A DNA stretch of 64,000 bases from JBFMFH01 sp040752275. Its GTDB lineage: Bacteria; Acidobacteriota; Vicinamibacteria; Vicinamibacterales; JAKQTR01. The notes under the pieces are model-generated. The model ran no database searches and had not been told where the DNA came from. It saw nothing but the letters and a program-made list of their open reading frames with translations. Location of the stretch: assembly GCA_040752275.1 (NCBI GenBank), contig JBFMFH010000056.1, forward strand, positions 1 through 64,000, in the 5' to 3' direction. Made by a program: the position numbers and the translations under genes. Shown here piece after piece: positions 41,533 to 50,147 of this stretch; position 1 is the first letter of the stretch; each line of letters begins with the position of its first letter.

Positions 41533-43377
41533 GTGGCACCACAAGACGACGAGATCGTCGGCAAAGCGTACGACGCCGTGCTGATGCGGCGGCTGCTGGG
41601 GTACTTGTGGCCGTATTGGCCGCACGTCGTTGCGGCCTTCGCCGCGATCGCCGGGCACTCCGTGCTCCAACTGGCGCAGCCCTACCTGATGAAGGTGGCC
41701 ATCGATCGCTACATCGCTGCCGGCGACCTCGACGGACTCGACGCCCTTGCCCTCCTGTTCCTGGGCATTCTGGTCGGTTCCTTCCTGCTCGAGTACGCCG
41801 AGACCTACATCCTCCAGCTCACGGGCCAGCGCATCATGTACGACCTGCGGATGCAGATCTACGGGCGGCTGCAGCGGCTCGACGTCGCCTTCTACGATCG
41901 CAACCCGGTCGGCCGGCTGATGACGCGGGTGACCACGGATGTCGATGCGCTGAACGACCTGTTCACGTCTGGAGTCGTCTCGGTCTTCGGCGACGTCTTC
42001 ACGCTCGCCGGCATCATGATCGTGCTCGTGGCGATGGACTGGCGCCTGGCGCTGGTGGCCTTCTCGGTGCTGCCCCTGATCGTGCTGGTCACGCAGTGGT
42101 TCCGGCGCAGCGTGCGCGAGTCGTACCGGACGGTGCGCAGCTGGATTGCGAAGATCAATGCCTTCCTGCAAGAACACCTGACCGGCATGACGACGGTCCA
42201 GCTCTTTCGCAGGGAAGCGCGGGCGCTTCGCGAATTCGACGCGGTCAACCGGGGACACCGTGACGCCAACATCGACTCGATCTTCTACTACGCCGTCTTC
42301 TATCCGGCCATCGAGATCGTCGGTGCGCTGGCGACGGCGCTGATCATCTGGTGGGGCGGGGCGTGGGCGCTGGCCGGGACGATCACGCTGGGGTCGCTCG
42401 TGGCGTTCATCCAGTACTCGCAGCGGTTCTTCCGGCCGATCAGCGATCTCTCCGAGAAGTTCAACATCCTTCAGTCGGCTATGGCCGCCTCCGAACGCAT
42501 CTTCAAGATCATCGATACGCCGGTGGCCGTCGCCAGTCCCCGCGCGCCGCGCGCGGCGCCGGCGGGCCGGGGCCACGTGGTGTTCGAGAATGTCTGGTTC
42601 GCCTACCAGCGGGACGACTACGTCCTGCGCGACGTATCGTTCGAGGTCAGGCCCGGCCGGCGCGTGGGCATCGTCGGCGCGACGGGAGCGGGCAAGAGCA
42701 CGATCATCAACCTGCTGCTCCGGTTCTACGACGTCAGCCGCGGGCGGATCCTCATCGACGGCCATGACGTGCGGGAGATGCGCCTCGAGGACGTCCGGCG
42801 GCACTTCAGCCTCGTGCTCCAGGACGTGTACCTGTTCTCCGGGACCGTTGCCGGCAACGTCAGGCTCGGCGAGGTCGCGATCTCCGATGCACACGTCCGC
42901 TCGGCGATCGAGGCTGTACGCGCGGCGAGCTTCGTCGATCGGTTGCCGCTGGGGCTGGAGACACCCGTGGCCGAGCGGGGCGCCACGCTCTCGACGGGGC
43001 AGAAGCAGCTGCTCTCGTTCGCCCGGGCGCTGGCCTTCGACCCGCGCATCCTCGTGCTGGACGAAGCGACGTCGAGTATCGATACCGAGACCGAGATGCT
43101 GATTCGGGACGCGCTCGGGGTGCTCATGCGCGGGCGGACAACCTTGGCGATCGCCCACCGGCTGTCTACCATCCAGGACATGGACACGATCCTCGTCCTG
43201 CACCACGGGCAACTGCGTGAGTCGGGCACGCACCAGGAACTGCTGGCTCGGCGCGGCATCTACTACCGGTTGTATCAGCTGCAGTACAGGGACCAAGAGA
43301 ACGCCCTCCCGCGACAGGACGGGAGGGCGTCGTCAGGCGACAGGCGGCAGGCGACAGGCGACAGGGCTACTTCCTGA
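41533..43377 (+). CDS. ABC exporter half-transporter, subunit 2
   Basis: 614 residues from a GTG. Six-helix exporter domain, Walker A GATGAGKST, signature altered to LSTGQKQLLSFARA, and Walker B VLDEATSSID with the catalytic Glu present. Paired with subunit 1 this gives one catalytic and one degenerate ATP site. The last ~25 codons run through a strong hairpin and a CAGGCGA repeat tract and are unlikely to belong to the ancestral protein. The 3' end overlaps the convergent DUF4097 gene by 11 bases. Confidence 0.9.
   Translation: MAPQDDEIVGKAYDAVLMRRLLGYLWPYWPHVVAAFAAIAGHSVLQLAQPYLMKVAIDRYIAAGDLDGLDALALLFLGILVGSFLLEYAETYILQLTGQRIMYDLRMQIYGRLQRLDVAFYDRNPVGRLMTRVTTDVDALNDLFTSGVVSVFGDVFTLAGIMIVLVAMDWRLALVAFSVLPLIVLVTQWFRRSVRESYRTVRSWIAKINAFLQEHLTGMTTVQLFRREARALREFDAVNRGHRDANIDSIFYYAVFYPAIEIVGALATALIIWWGGAWALAGTITLGSLVAFIQYSQRFFRPISDLSEKFNILQSAMAASERIFKIIDTPVAVASPRAPRAAPAGRGHVVFENVWFAYQRDDYVLRDVSFEVRPGRRVGIVGATGAGKSTIINLLLRFYDVSRGRILIDGHDVREMRLEDVRRHFSLVLQDVYLFSGTVAGNVRLGEVAISDAHVRSAIEAVRAASFVDRLPLGLETPVAERGATLSTGQKQLLSFARALAFDPRILVLDEATSSIDTETEMLIRDALGVLMRGRTTLAIAHRLSTIQDMDTILVLHHGQLRESGTHQELLARRGIYYRLYQLQYRDQENALPRQDGRASSGDRRQATGDRATS
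43301..43330. terminator. Strong hairpin inside exporter 3' end
   Basis: ACGCCCTCCCG (43301-43311) and its perfect complement (43320-43330) around an 8-base loop, between convergent genes. No T run follows on either strand, so a bidirectional stem limiting read-through is more likely than a classic terminator. It is translated as part of the exporter C-terminus. Confidence 0.55.
43333..43370. repeat. Period-7 tandem repeat, unit CAGGCGA
   Basis: About four copies of CAGGCGA (one CAGGCGG) located within the last codons of the ABC exporter gene. Same unit as at 15351-15412. Confidence 0.7.
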
Positions 43378-44347
43378 CGATCCGGATGTCGCCGCTGAAG
43401 GCGGTCAGCACCAGCTTGGCCGAGCCGTCGCCGAAGGTGCCCCGGATCTCCTGCCGGCGCCCGCGGCGCCCCTCCCGGCCTCCGCCGAAGGTCATCGCCA
43501 GCGCCACGTCGCTGTTGATGTCGCCGCTGAAGCTGCTGGCCGTCACCTCGAACCCGACCTGCTCGCCGGTCTCCACGATAACGTCCCCCGAGTGGGATTG
43601 CAGCTCGTAGCGCCCGCCGCGGGAGAGCGGCCCGGCATAGCGCAGGGTCCCGCTCACGGACTTGGCCGCCAGCCGCTCGCACGAGCCGGTGACGGTAATC
43701 TCTCCGCTCACGCTGCTCAGGTCCAGGCTACGCGCCTTGACGTTCCTCAGCTCGAGGTCGCCGCTCACGCTCCCGACCGACAGCTCGCCGGGGCTCCCGG
43801 CCGACTCGACAATGACGTCACCGGACACGGACTTGGCCGCCTCCAGGTTGCCGATCCCGTTGATGTCCACATCGCCGCTCACCGACTCGGCCCGGAAGAG
43901 CCCGTCGATCGTGCTGGCCTTGATGTCGCCCGAGACGGAGTTCAGGCGGACTTCCGCGTCCTTCGGGACCATGACCGTGAAGTAGACCGACACGTTCAGG
44001 TTCCGGCTCTCGCGCGGGTACCGCGTCTCCACCTCGACCCGTCCCTGGGACGCCATGACGTCGATGGTGACCAGCTTCAGCTCATCAGCCGTGCGCCCGC
44101 GCTTCACCGCCTCGATGACCACCTGGTCTCCGGCGACGCCCGTCACAACGATGTCGCCCGAGATGTTCGAGAGTTCGAAGTGCCCGGCCCTCCCTAGCGG
44201 CACGGTCTTCGAGAACTTCTCCGTCTGTGTCTGTGCCGTGGACCAGCCCGGTGGATCGATGCCCGGCGCCGCCGCGTTGGCGGGAACGCCGTAGAGCATC
44301 AGGGCCGTCACGAGGAACGCGCCAGTCGTGAAGGACTTCGTACGCAT
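43367..44347 (-). CDS. DUF4097 beta-helix protein, exported
   Basis: 326 residues with a signal peptide ending around PANAAA. The body is a run of short beta units with SVSGDI/SGDV/SGEI motifs every 15-25 residues (about ten copies), the DUF4097 beta-solenoid. These proteins often sit in ECF sigma/anti-sigma operons and are presumed to be envelope proteins of unknown function. Here it follows the anti-sigma gene after a 39-base gap, so it is a likely target or partner of that regulatory pair. Confidence 0.88.
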   Translation of the reverse strand: MRTKSFTTGAFLVTALMLYGVPANAAAPGIDPPGWSTAQTQTEKFSKTVPLGRAGHFELSNISGDIVVTGVAGDQVVIEAVKRGRTADELKLVTIDVMASQGRVEVETRYPRESRNLNVSVYFTVMVPKDAEVRLNSVSGDIKASTIDGLFRAESVSGDVDINGIGNLEAAKSVSGDVIVESAGSPGELSVGSVSGDLELRNVKARSLDLSSVSGEITVTGSCERLAAKSVSGTLRYAGPLSRGGRYELQSHSGDVIVETGEQVGFEVTASSFSGDINSDVALAMTFGGGREGRRGRRQEIRGTFGDGSAKLVLTAFSGDIRIVRK

Positions 44348-44386
44348 GATGTTTTCCCCTTCTCTCCGTTCGATGTCGTCCAGTAC

Positions 44387-45127
44387 TCAGGACTTGCTCA
44401 GTCCCTCGATCACCTTGGCCGTGCCTGTCTGATCACCCTTCCGCATGACGTTGATCAGCGTGATCGTGTCCTCCAGTAGCGAGACCTTCCTGCGGAGCGC
44501 CTCGAAGAGGCTCTCTCGCGCCAGCGTGCTCTCCGGCTGGTCGGTCAGCGCCTGCCGGCTCTCGTTGATGGCCTGGTCGATGATCCCGATGTTCTTCTGC
44601 AGCGTCGCCGCGACTTCCGGGGTCAGCGTCTTTTCTCCGTCCGCCGCGATCTGCTCCAGCCCGGCAATCGCGTTCTCGTAGTGCGATTCGGCGAGCCGCA
44701 GCTCCTGGTCGATGCTTCTGACGAGATCCTCCCGAGTTCCGTGCACCGCAGGAACCGAGCCGCCGGGCCAGACCAGGTAGGTCAGGCTCGCTCCAGCCAC
44801 GAGCACGAGTGCTGCCGCGAGCGGCAGCACGATTCGCGCGGACGCCCACCTGCGGCGGGCGACATCACCGGGCGTGCGGCCTTCGGCATCCAGCCGCTCG
44901 GCGATGCGCTCCCAGGCGTTGGCTCTGGGTGAGCGCACGGGCAGCTCGCGGGCGACGCGATGAATGTCGTCGAGGTCACGGGCCAGCATCCGGCAGGCCG
45001 TGCACTCGGTCAGGTGGGCATCGAGGTCCGCCTTCTCCGCCTTGCCGAGCGTGCCGCCGATCAAGTCGTCGATCAACTGCGCAACGCTCTCGCACGCGTG
45101 TTCAGACGGGGATCGAGCGTCCATCAT
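44387..45127 (-). CDS. Anti-sigma factor, zinc-finger (zf-HC2) type
   Basis: 246 residues. N-terminal zf-HC2 domain with HLTECTACRML (His, Cys, Cys ligands), one membrane segment (IVLPLAAALVLVAGASLTYLVW, about residue 100) and a helical periplasmic domain. It should hold the sigma factor encoded upstream at the membrane until an envelope signal releases it. Start overlaps the sigma stop as ATGA. The periplasmic part is a long predicted coiled coil instead of a compact sensor fold. Confidence 0.88.
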   Translation of the reverse strand: MMDARSPSEHACESVAQLIDDLIGGTLGKAEKADLDAHLTECTACRMLARDLDDIHRVARELPVRSPRANAWERIAERLDAEGRTPGDVARRRWASARIVLPLAAALVLVAGASLTYLVWPGGSVPAVHGTREDLVRSIDQELRLAESHYENAIAGLEQIAADGEKTLTPEVAATLQKNIGIIDQAINESRQALTDQPESTLARESLFEALRRKVSLLEDTITLINVMRKGDQTGTAKVIEGLSKS

Positions 45128-45765
45128 CGTTCTCCCCGGGCCTCCGCCAGCGAGATCACAGCCGCCGCAGGACGCTGGGCCGGGGTTCCCCCCGCCTGGC
45201 CCCTCAGCAGCGCCCGCAGGCGCAGCCGCGCTTTGTGAACCAGAGACTTCGACGTCCCTTCCGCGATTCCCAACATGGTCCCGACCTCCCGGTGGTCGAG
45301 TCCCTCCACGTCGTGCAGCACGAAGGCGGCCCGGTAGCTGGGCGGGAGCTTCGCCACGGCCCGCTCCAGATCGATGCGGTCCAGCGCCGCTCCGGGGCTC
45401 CACGAGGCCGGCGCCGCCGGCTCCGGCAGATCCAGATCCTCCAGGAACCCCGTCGCGTGCTGCTGGCGCCCCTGCTTGCTGCGCACGTGATCCAGGCAGC
45501 AGTTCACGGCCAGCCGGTAGAGCCAGGTTCCCAGGGAGGCTTCCCCCCGGAAGGTGTCCAGCCGCCGGTAGGCCTGCAGGAATGTGTCCTGGAGCAGGTC
45601 GTCCGCGTCGGTGGCGTTGCCGGCAAACCGGTAGGCGACGTTGTAGAGCCTGCCGCTATAGGTCCTGTATAGCTCTTCCTGCGCGCTCGGTTCGCCACGT
45701 CGGCATCGGGCGACAAGGTTGCGGTCCACCCGGCTTCCCTCCACCTTCTGAGACGAGAACATCAT
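45124..45765 (-). CDS. ECF-type RNA polymerase sigma factor
   Basis: 213 residues. Region 2 is seen in YNVAYRFAGNATDADDLLQDTFLQAYRRLDTF and GEASLGTWLYRLAVNCCLDHVR, region 4 in LPPSYRAAFVLHDVEGLDH and EVGTMLGIAEGTSKSLVHKARLRLR. Two starts are plausible: the ATG pair at 45765 and a GTG at 45729 with GGAGG seven bases before it. The operon continues with anti-sigma and DUF4097 genes. Typically controls an envelope stress response and its own operon. Confidence 0.92.
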   Translation of the reverse strand: MMFSSQKVEGSRVDRNLVARCRRGEPSAQEELYRTYSGRLYNVAYRFAGNATDADDLLQDTFLQAYRRLDTFRGEASLGTWLYRLAVNCCLDHVRSKQGRQQHATGFLEDLDLPEPAAPASWSPGAALDRIDLERAVAKLPPSYRAAFVLHDVEGLDHREVGTMLGIAEGTSKSLVHKARLRLRALLRGQAGGTPAQRPAAAVISLAEARGER

Positions 45766-45823
45766 GGTGGATCGTTGCCTCCCGGCCGAAGAATACCAGG
45801 CCGGGGCGCCATGGACGCCTTTC

Positions 45824-46135
45824 TCAGCGGGGCAACCAGCGGACCTGGCGAAAGGCGCGGATGCGCTCACCGACGACGATGACGCCCTCGGCTCTCAACA
45901 GGGCCCGCTTGAGAGACTGATGGCCCCCATAGCCCCCGAGACGGCCGCCAGAAGCGACCACCCGGTGGTACGGCACGTCGGTCTGCGGGGAAGTTCGCAT
46001 GATGGTGCCGACGGCCCGCCAGGCCCGCGGGCGTCCTGCCAGCGCGGCAATGTCCCCGTAGGTGGCCACCCGGCCAGGCGGGATCCGCCGGGTCACGGCG
46101 AGCACCCTGGCGGTGAACTCGGTGGGTCGGATCAT
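45824..46135 (-). CDS. Alkyltransferase-like protein (ATL), cysteine-free
   Basis: 103 residues, the DNA-binding domain of the O6-methylguanine-DNA methyltransferase family: RRIPPGRVATYGDIAALAG, then VGTIMRTSP and PYHRVVASGG at residues 55-64. The PCHRV active-site Cys is replaced by Tyr (PYHRV), so it should bind alkylated DNA without repairing it and hand it to nucleotide-excision repair, as ATL proteins do. Trp is the usual replacement; Tyr is rarer. It lies just upstream of the ECF sigma gene in the same direction. Confidence 0.88.
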   Translation of the reverse strand: MIRPTEFTARVLAVTRRIPPGRVATYGDIAALAGRPRAWRAVGTIMRTSPQTDVPYHRVVASGGRLGGYGGHQSLKRALLRAEGVIVVGERIRAFRQVRWLPR

Positions 46136-46210
46136 CGCTCGCGCACGGCCGGATGTCGCGTCTCGCACGCAGGCGGCAGCGATCCAAGGGCCCGCCGGGC
46201 AGCAGGCCCG

Positions 46211-46969
46211 TCAGAACCGGATCCGGAGCCCGCCCGAGGCCTGGACCCCGCCAAGATCGAGTGCCGCCTGAGCCGTCTCTCCGCCGCCGAGCCTTCCCGA
46301 TGCCCGCGAGTAGCGCAGAAGCCCGCCCACGCCGGCGGCCTTCGAGAACAGGTACGACACGTCGGCGCCGACGGTGAACCCCGTGGCCGAGATCGTCTGG
46401 CTCGTCCGCTCCACATCGGTGAGCATCGCCTCGTCGTAGGGGTACGATTCCGTGAACCGGGCCGCACCTGCCACCGTCTGCCAGGCCCTGAAGTAGGCGG
46501 GACCGCCGAAGATCGTGACGTTCACCCGGGACCCGGCGCGAACGAGCCAGGAGGCCTCCGCCGAGACCATCACCTGTTGGTGCTCGAAGCTGCCGAGTGT
46601 GCCCGAGGCCATCCGGTTCCGGTTGAGATAGAACGGATGGGGCAACTGGGCCTCCACCTCCGCGTGTCCGGTCTGGCTGAAGTACGACACGCCGGCACCG
46701 ACTGCGAGGTTCTTCCAGACCCGCACCCCGCCTCTGGCGCCGAACATGGGGCCGGGCTCGATCTCGTACGAGGCCGACACGTGCGCCGGCTCCACGTTGA
46801 GGGTGTAGGTGGTCGTCGTATCGAAGGTCGTCGACGCGATCTGATAGCCGGCGTCGATGGCGATGAAGCCGGCGCCCGTCCAGGCAGATGGCTGCTGAGC
46901 GCGCGCGGGACGGACCATGAAAAGAGCGAGGGCCGTCACGGCCAGGATCCGGAGGGTGCGGTGCGTCAT
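46211..46969 (-). CDS. Outer-membrane beta-barrel-like protein
   Basis: 252 residues. Signal peptide TLRILAVTALALFMVRPARAQ. Beta strands alternate along the whole length (FIAIDAGYQIASTTFD, GVRVWKNLAVGAGVSYF, MVSAEASWLVRAG, VGADVSYLF) and the C-terminus is ASGGLRIRF with the terminal Phe typical of BAM-assembled barrels. No specific family recognised. Start at the ATG at 46969; no strong ribosome site. Confidence 0.75.
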   Translation of the reverse strand: MTHRTLRILAVTALALFMVRPARAQQPSAWTGAGFIAIDAGYQIASTTFDTTTTYTLNVEPAHVSASYEIEPGPMFGARGGVRVWKNLAVGAGVSYFSQTGHAEVEAQLPHPFYLNRNRMASGTLGSFEHQQVMVSAEASWLVRAGSRVNVTIFGGPAYFRAWQTVAGAARFTESYPYDEAMLTDVERTSQTISATGFTVGADVSYLFSKAAGVGGLLRYSRASGRLGGGETAQAALDLGGVQASGGLRIRF

Positions 46970-47006
46970 GGTGGAATGTCCGTGGTTGAGTGGCGCCCGC
47001 GAACGC

Positions 47007-48653
47007 CTAGAAGACCCCGCACGCCGTCCAGGCCTGTGTGATGGCGGTCTCGACTCCGCTGCCGGCGCCGTAAAGGTCCCGTGCCGCCTGGATCGTGGCG
47101 GCGCGGGCGATCGAGAACGTGGCATTGGCCGGCAGCATCTGAGTGAACGCGCGGAAGAAGACCTTCTCGATCCGGTCGCGGTTGGCCCCGCCCACTCCTT
47201 GGACCGCAAGCCCGGAGGTGCGGTTCACACCGCCCTCGATGGCCAGGTAGAAGGCATGGTTGGCGATGCCCGAGTTGCTGTGGACGCCGCCATTGTCTGC
47301 CGGACCAAGGTAGCGCTTCGAGTAGTGATCCGGATCGCCGAAGGCTCCGGGGTTGGCCATGGACCGGAACCCGCCCATTGGCGAGGTCAGATCTTCGCCC
47401 AGCACATAGTCCGCCCTCATATAGCCGCTTCCGACGTCCTGGAAGTAGAACTCCGCGGAGGTCCCGATGATGTCGGAGAACGCCTCGTTGAGCGCGCCCG
47501 GCTCGTTGAGGTAGATCAGGTCCGAGGAGTAGTCCGTCACCCCGTGCGTCAACTCGTGGGCGACGACATCGAGTGCCCCGGCGAAGTAGTTCCACCGATA
47601 CCCACCTGAGGTCACCGTGGGGGGCAGCCCTTCGCCGTACACCATGATGCCGCGGCCGGCGTAGAACGCGTTCAGGTAATAGAGGCCGATCACGCTGCCC
47701 GGATAGTCGCGCCAGGCATCGCGGCTGACGGGGTGGACGATGCTCGTCATGCTCCGGTTGTGCCCGTCGAGGCCCAGGCGGTTGAAGCGCTTGTACAGGT
47801 AGTCGTAGGTCCAGCCGGCGTACGCGTGCGCGTCGACCGCCGCCGGATCCTCCCACGTGTTGTCGGCATCGGAGGCGAAGTCGTTGTCGCCGAGCGCAAT
47901 GAACCCGTTCAGATAGGAGCGGGTCCTGGTGAGGTCGCCCTTCATGTCGTAGGTGTAGATGGCCGCCGGACGCAACTGGTCCCACGCGACGAACCGTCCT
48001 CCTCGCTCGCTCGTACTGAGCTTCTTGGTGTCGCTGTGGACGCCGGTTCCCGAGCCGACAGTCGTCTGGAGATCGCTGTACTGAAACACGACCGCGCCGG
48101 AGTGAGCGTCGATGAAGAAGACGACGATGTCGCTCAGCGTGACGGTACGGGCCCGGTACGCGAGGCCGAAGGTGCCCAGATCCAGCGCCACCACCATTAG
48201 CTCGGGCTCATCGTCGGGACTCGGCATCACGCCTGAGACGTCGGCGACTCTCCGGGCGGCCTCAGAGGGCGTGAGGGTGGGTTCGGCATCGATGTCAATG
48301 CCGGTGTAGAGCGTGCCGAAGATGGAAACGGTCTGCTCCCGTTCCAGCTGCCTGACGAGTTGACCTCCGAACACGGGGACGTCGCGATGGTACTGGTCCA
48401 GACGTTCGTGCCGCCGGCCCGCCACCATCTCGTCATCGTCGGCCCGCCGGAGGCGCAGCTCCCCGTCACGCAGCATCCGCGTGATTCGCGCATCCCACTG
48501 CCGCAGTTCGCTGATGCGAGGAGCGCGCTCATCCGTACCGATCGCCACGCGCAGGGCGTCCTGGCGAACCTGGGCGATGCCGGATGGCTGAGCGGCGAGT
48601 GCCAGCAGACCGAAGCCGAGCAGCCATCGGCCCAGCCTTCCGTCGGACGTCAT
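47007..48653 (-). CDS. Secreted M4 family (thermolysin-like) metalloprotease
   Basis: 548 residues. Signal peptide (LLGFGLLALAAQPSGIAQ), then a propeptide region with FTP/PepSY-like segments (residues ~80-200) that inhibits and folds the enzyme, then the catalytic domain with zinc site HELTH at 366-370 and Glu390 in GALNEAFSD, and the C-terminal helical domain starting near HSNSGIANHAFYLAIEGG. Secreted endoprotease for extracellular protein degradation. The organism also carries the S9-M1 fusion, giving endo- and exopeptidase activities. Confidence 0.93.
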   Translation of the reverse strand: MTSDGRLGRWLLGFGLLALAAQPSGIAQVRQDALRVAIGTDERAPRISELRQWDARITRMLRDGELRLRRADDDEMVAGRRHERLDQYHRDVPVFGGQLVRQLEREQTVSIFGTLYTGIDIDAEPTLTPSEAARRVADVSGVMPSPDDEPELMVVALDLGTFGLAYRARTVTLSDIVVFFIDAHSGAVVFQYSDLQTTVGSGTGVHSDTKKLSTSERGGRFVAWDQLRPAAIYTYDMKGDLTRTRSYLNGFIALGDNDFASDADNTWEDPAAVDAHAYAGWTYDYLYKRFNRLGLDGHNRSMTSIVHPVSRDAWRDYPGSVIGLYYLNAFYAGRGIMVYGEGLPPTVTSGGYRWNYFAGALDVVAHELTHGVTDYSSDLIYLNEPGALNEAFSDIIGTSAEFYFQDVGSGYMRADYVLGEDLTSPMGGFRSMANPGAFGDPDHYSKRYLGPADNGGVHSNSGIANHAFYLAIEGGVNRTSGLAVQGVGGANRDRIEKVFFRAFTQMLPANATFSIARAATIQAARDLYGAGSGVETAITQAWTACGVF

Positions 48654-48755
48654 GCTTCCCTCCCATCGAGCAGCCGCACGCGTGATCCCAGCCTAGGTGA
48701 CCCCAGATGCGCTGTCAACAAGATCAGCGACCATCAACGCGAGCGAGCTCCGGGA

Positions 48756-50147
48756 TCAGGCGGCGGCGACCTCCAGGTAGGGCAGTGGGTCGATACCCAC
48801 TACGGCCGGATCGAGCGGCGTGACGATCTGGGGCGGCGGTCCGGCGGGGCCGTCGTCCTCCCAGAGTGCTACGTCGAAGGGTTGCTCGAGGCGGCGTCCG
48901 TCCGGTTCGGTCAACACCCGAACGGCCGGCCGCGCCGGATCGGGCGCGTGCGTGCGCACAACGACGGCGATGCTGCCGGTATCCAGCCGGACGAGGCTGC
49001 CAGGCGGGTAGATGCCCATGAGCTGCGCGAAGCGGCGCACGAGGCGCTGATCGAAGCGCTGATTGTCGGCCTGTTGCAGGACGGTGAGAATGCGGTCGGT
49101 CGGGAATGCCTCCTGGTACGCGCGCTGGGAGCGCATCGCGTCGTAGACATCGGCGATGCTGCACAGCTGCGTGGCCACGTTGAGGGCCGTCCGGCTCACG
49201 CCGGTCGGATAGCCCGTGCCGTCGACGCGCAGGTGGTGTTCGAAGGCGACAACGGCGGCGAGCGGCGGCATCTCGAGCTGCCGTCTCAGGATCTCGGCGC
49301 CGTCCACCGGGTGGCGCTTCATGATGGTGAACTCGTCGTCAGTCAGCTTGCTCGTCTTCTTGAGGACCTCGGCCGGCGTCTTGATCTTGCCGATGTCGTG
49401 CATCAGGCCCGCGAGGCCGAACTGCCTGAGGGCCGCTCCCTCGATGCCGAGGCTCTGCGCCTGCGCGATTGTCAGGACGCTGACGTTCACCATGTGCGTG
49501 AAGGTGTAGTTGTCGTACCGGCACAGGGCGGTCAGGGCCACCATCGCCCGGCGGTTCTGGCCAACGGCCTGTGCCAGCCCCTCCACCACCGTCTTGGCGA
49601 GCGCGGGATCGACCGAACCCTCGGCGGCGGATTGGTACCATAGCTGCTCCGCCTGTCCGACGGCGTTGTCGTAGAGCTGTCGAGCCTCGTGGACGTTGCT
49701 GCCGACCTCCGACTGGACGCGCCTCTGCAGCTGCAGGCGCCCGACCCTGGTGTGCGGCCCCGTATTGATGGGCGCGGCGGCGTCTCCCGGATTGCGGCGG
49801 GCGGCCGCAGACACCAGACTGGCCAGGAAGGCCAGCAGTTCCTCGCGCGTCACACCCTTTTCGATGGTGATGCGCTCGACGTCGGCCGCGCGCAGCCGCT
49901 CAATCGCCTCTGCCGCGCCGACGGACTTGGGCATCGGCACGTCGTTCACGATCACCTGGCCCTCGAGGATCCCCACGATGAGGGCTTCCCCTTCCGCGTG
50001 AATCCGATCCATGCTCTCGAGCAATTGCTCGAGGGCCCGATCCAGGATGGGATGGCCCATCCCGTAGAGGACGATGCCCTTGACGGCACCGGCCAATCGC
50101 TTCAGGACCTCTTCGGCCGTGTGGATGCGGCGCAGGTCGGTACTCAT
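48756..50147 (-). CDS. HD-GYP protein (second copy of the HEAT/HD-GYP unit)
   Basis: 463 residues. N-terminal LYxxxHP-type module (~15-130, LYGMGHP at 27-33) and HD-GYP domain (~150-370) with His218 in THMVNVS, HD at 250-251 in MHDIGKIKTP and HHLRVDGTGYP with GYP at 312-314. The first Glu of HHE is Leu, otherwise the metal residues are present. HD-GYP enzymes hydrolyse c-di-GMP or related nucleotides. The last ~80 residues form a beta-rich tail (PGSLVRLDTGSIAVVV). ATG overlaps the HEAT gene stop by 4 bases. Confidence 0.88.
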   Translation of the reverse strand: MSTDLRRIHTAEEVLKRLAGAVKGIVLYGMGHPILDRALEQLLESMDRIHAEGEALIVGILEGQVIVNDVPMPKSVGAAEAIERLRAADVERITIEKGVTREELLAFLASLVSAAARRNPGDAAAPINTGPHTRVGRLQLQRRVQSEVGSNVHEARQLYDNAVGQAEQLWYQSAAEGSVDPALAKTVVEGLAQAVGQNRRAMVALTALCRYDNYTFTHMVNVSVLTIAQAQSLGIEGAALRQFGLAGLMHDIGKIKTPAEVLKKTSKLTDDEFTIMKRHPVDGAEILRRQLEMPPLAAVVAFEHHLRVDGTGYPTGVSRTALNVATQLCSIADVYDAMRSQRAYQEAFPTDRILTVLQQADNQRFDQRLVRRFAQLMGIYPPGSLVRLDTGSIAVVVRTHAPDPARPAVRVLTEPDGRRLEQPFDVALWEDDGPAGPPPQIVTPLDPAVVGIDPLPYLEVAAA

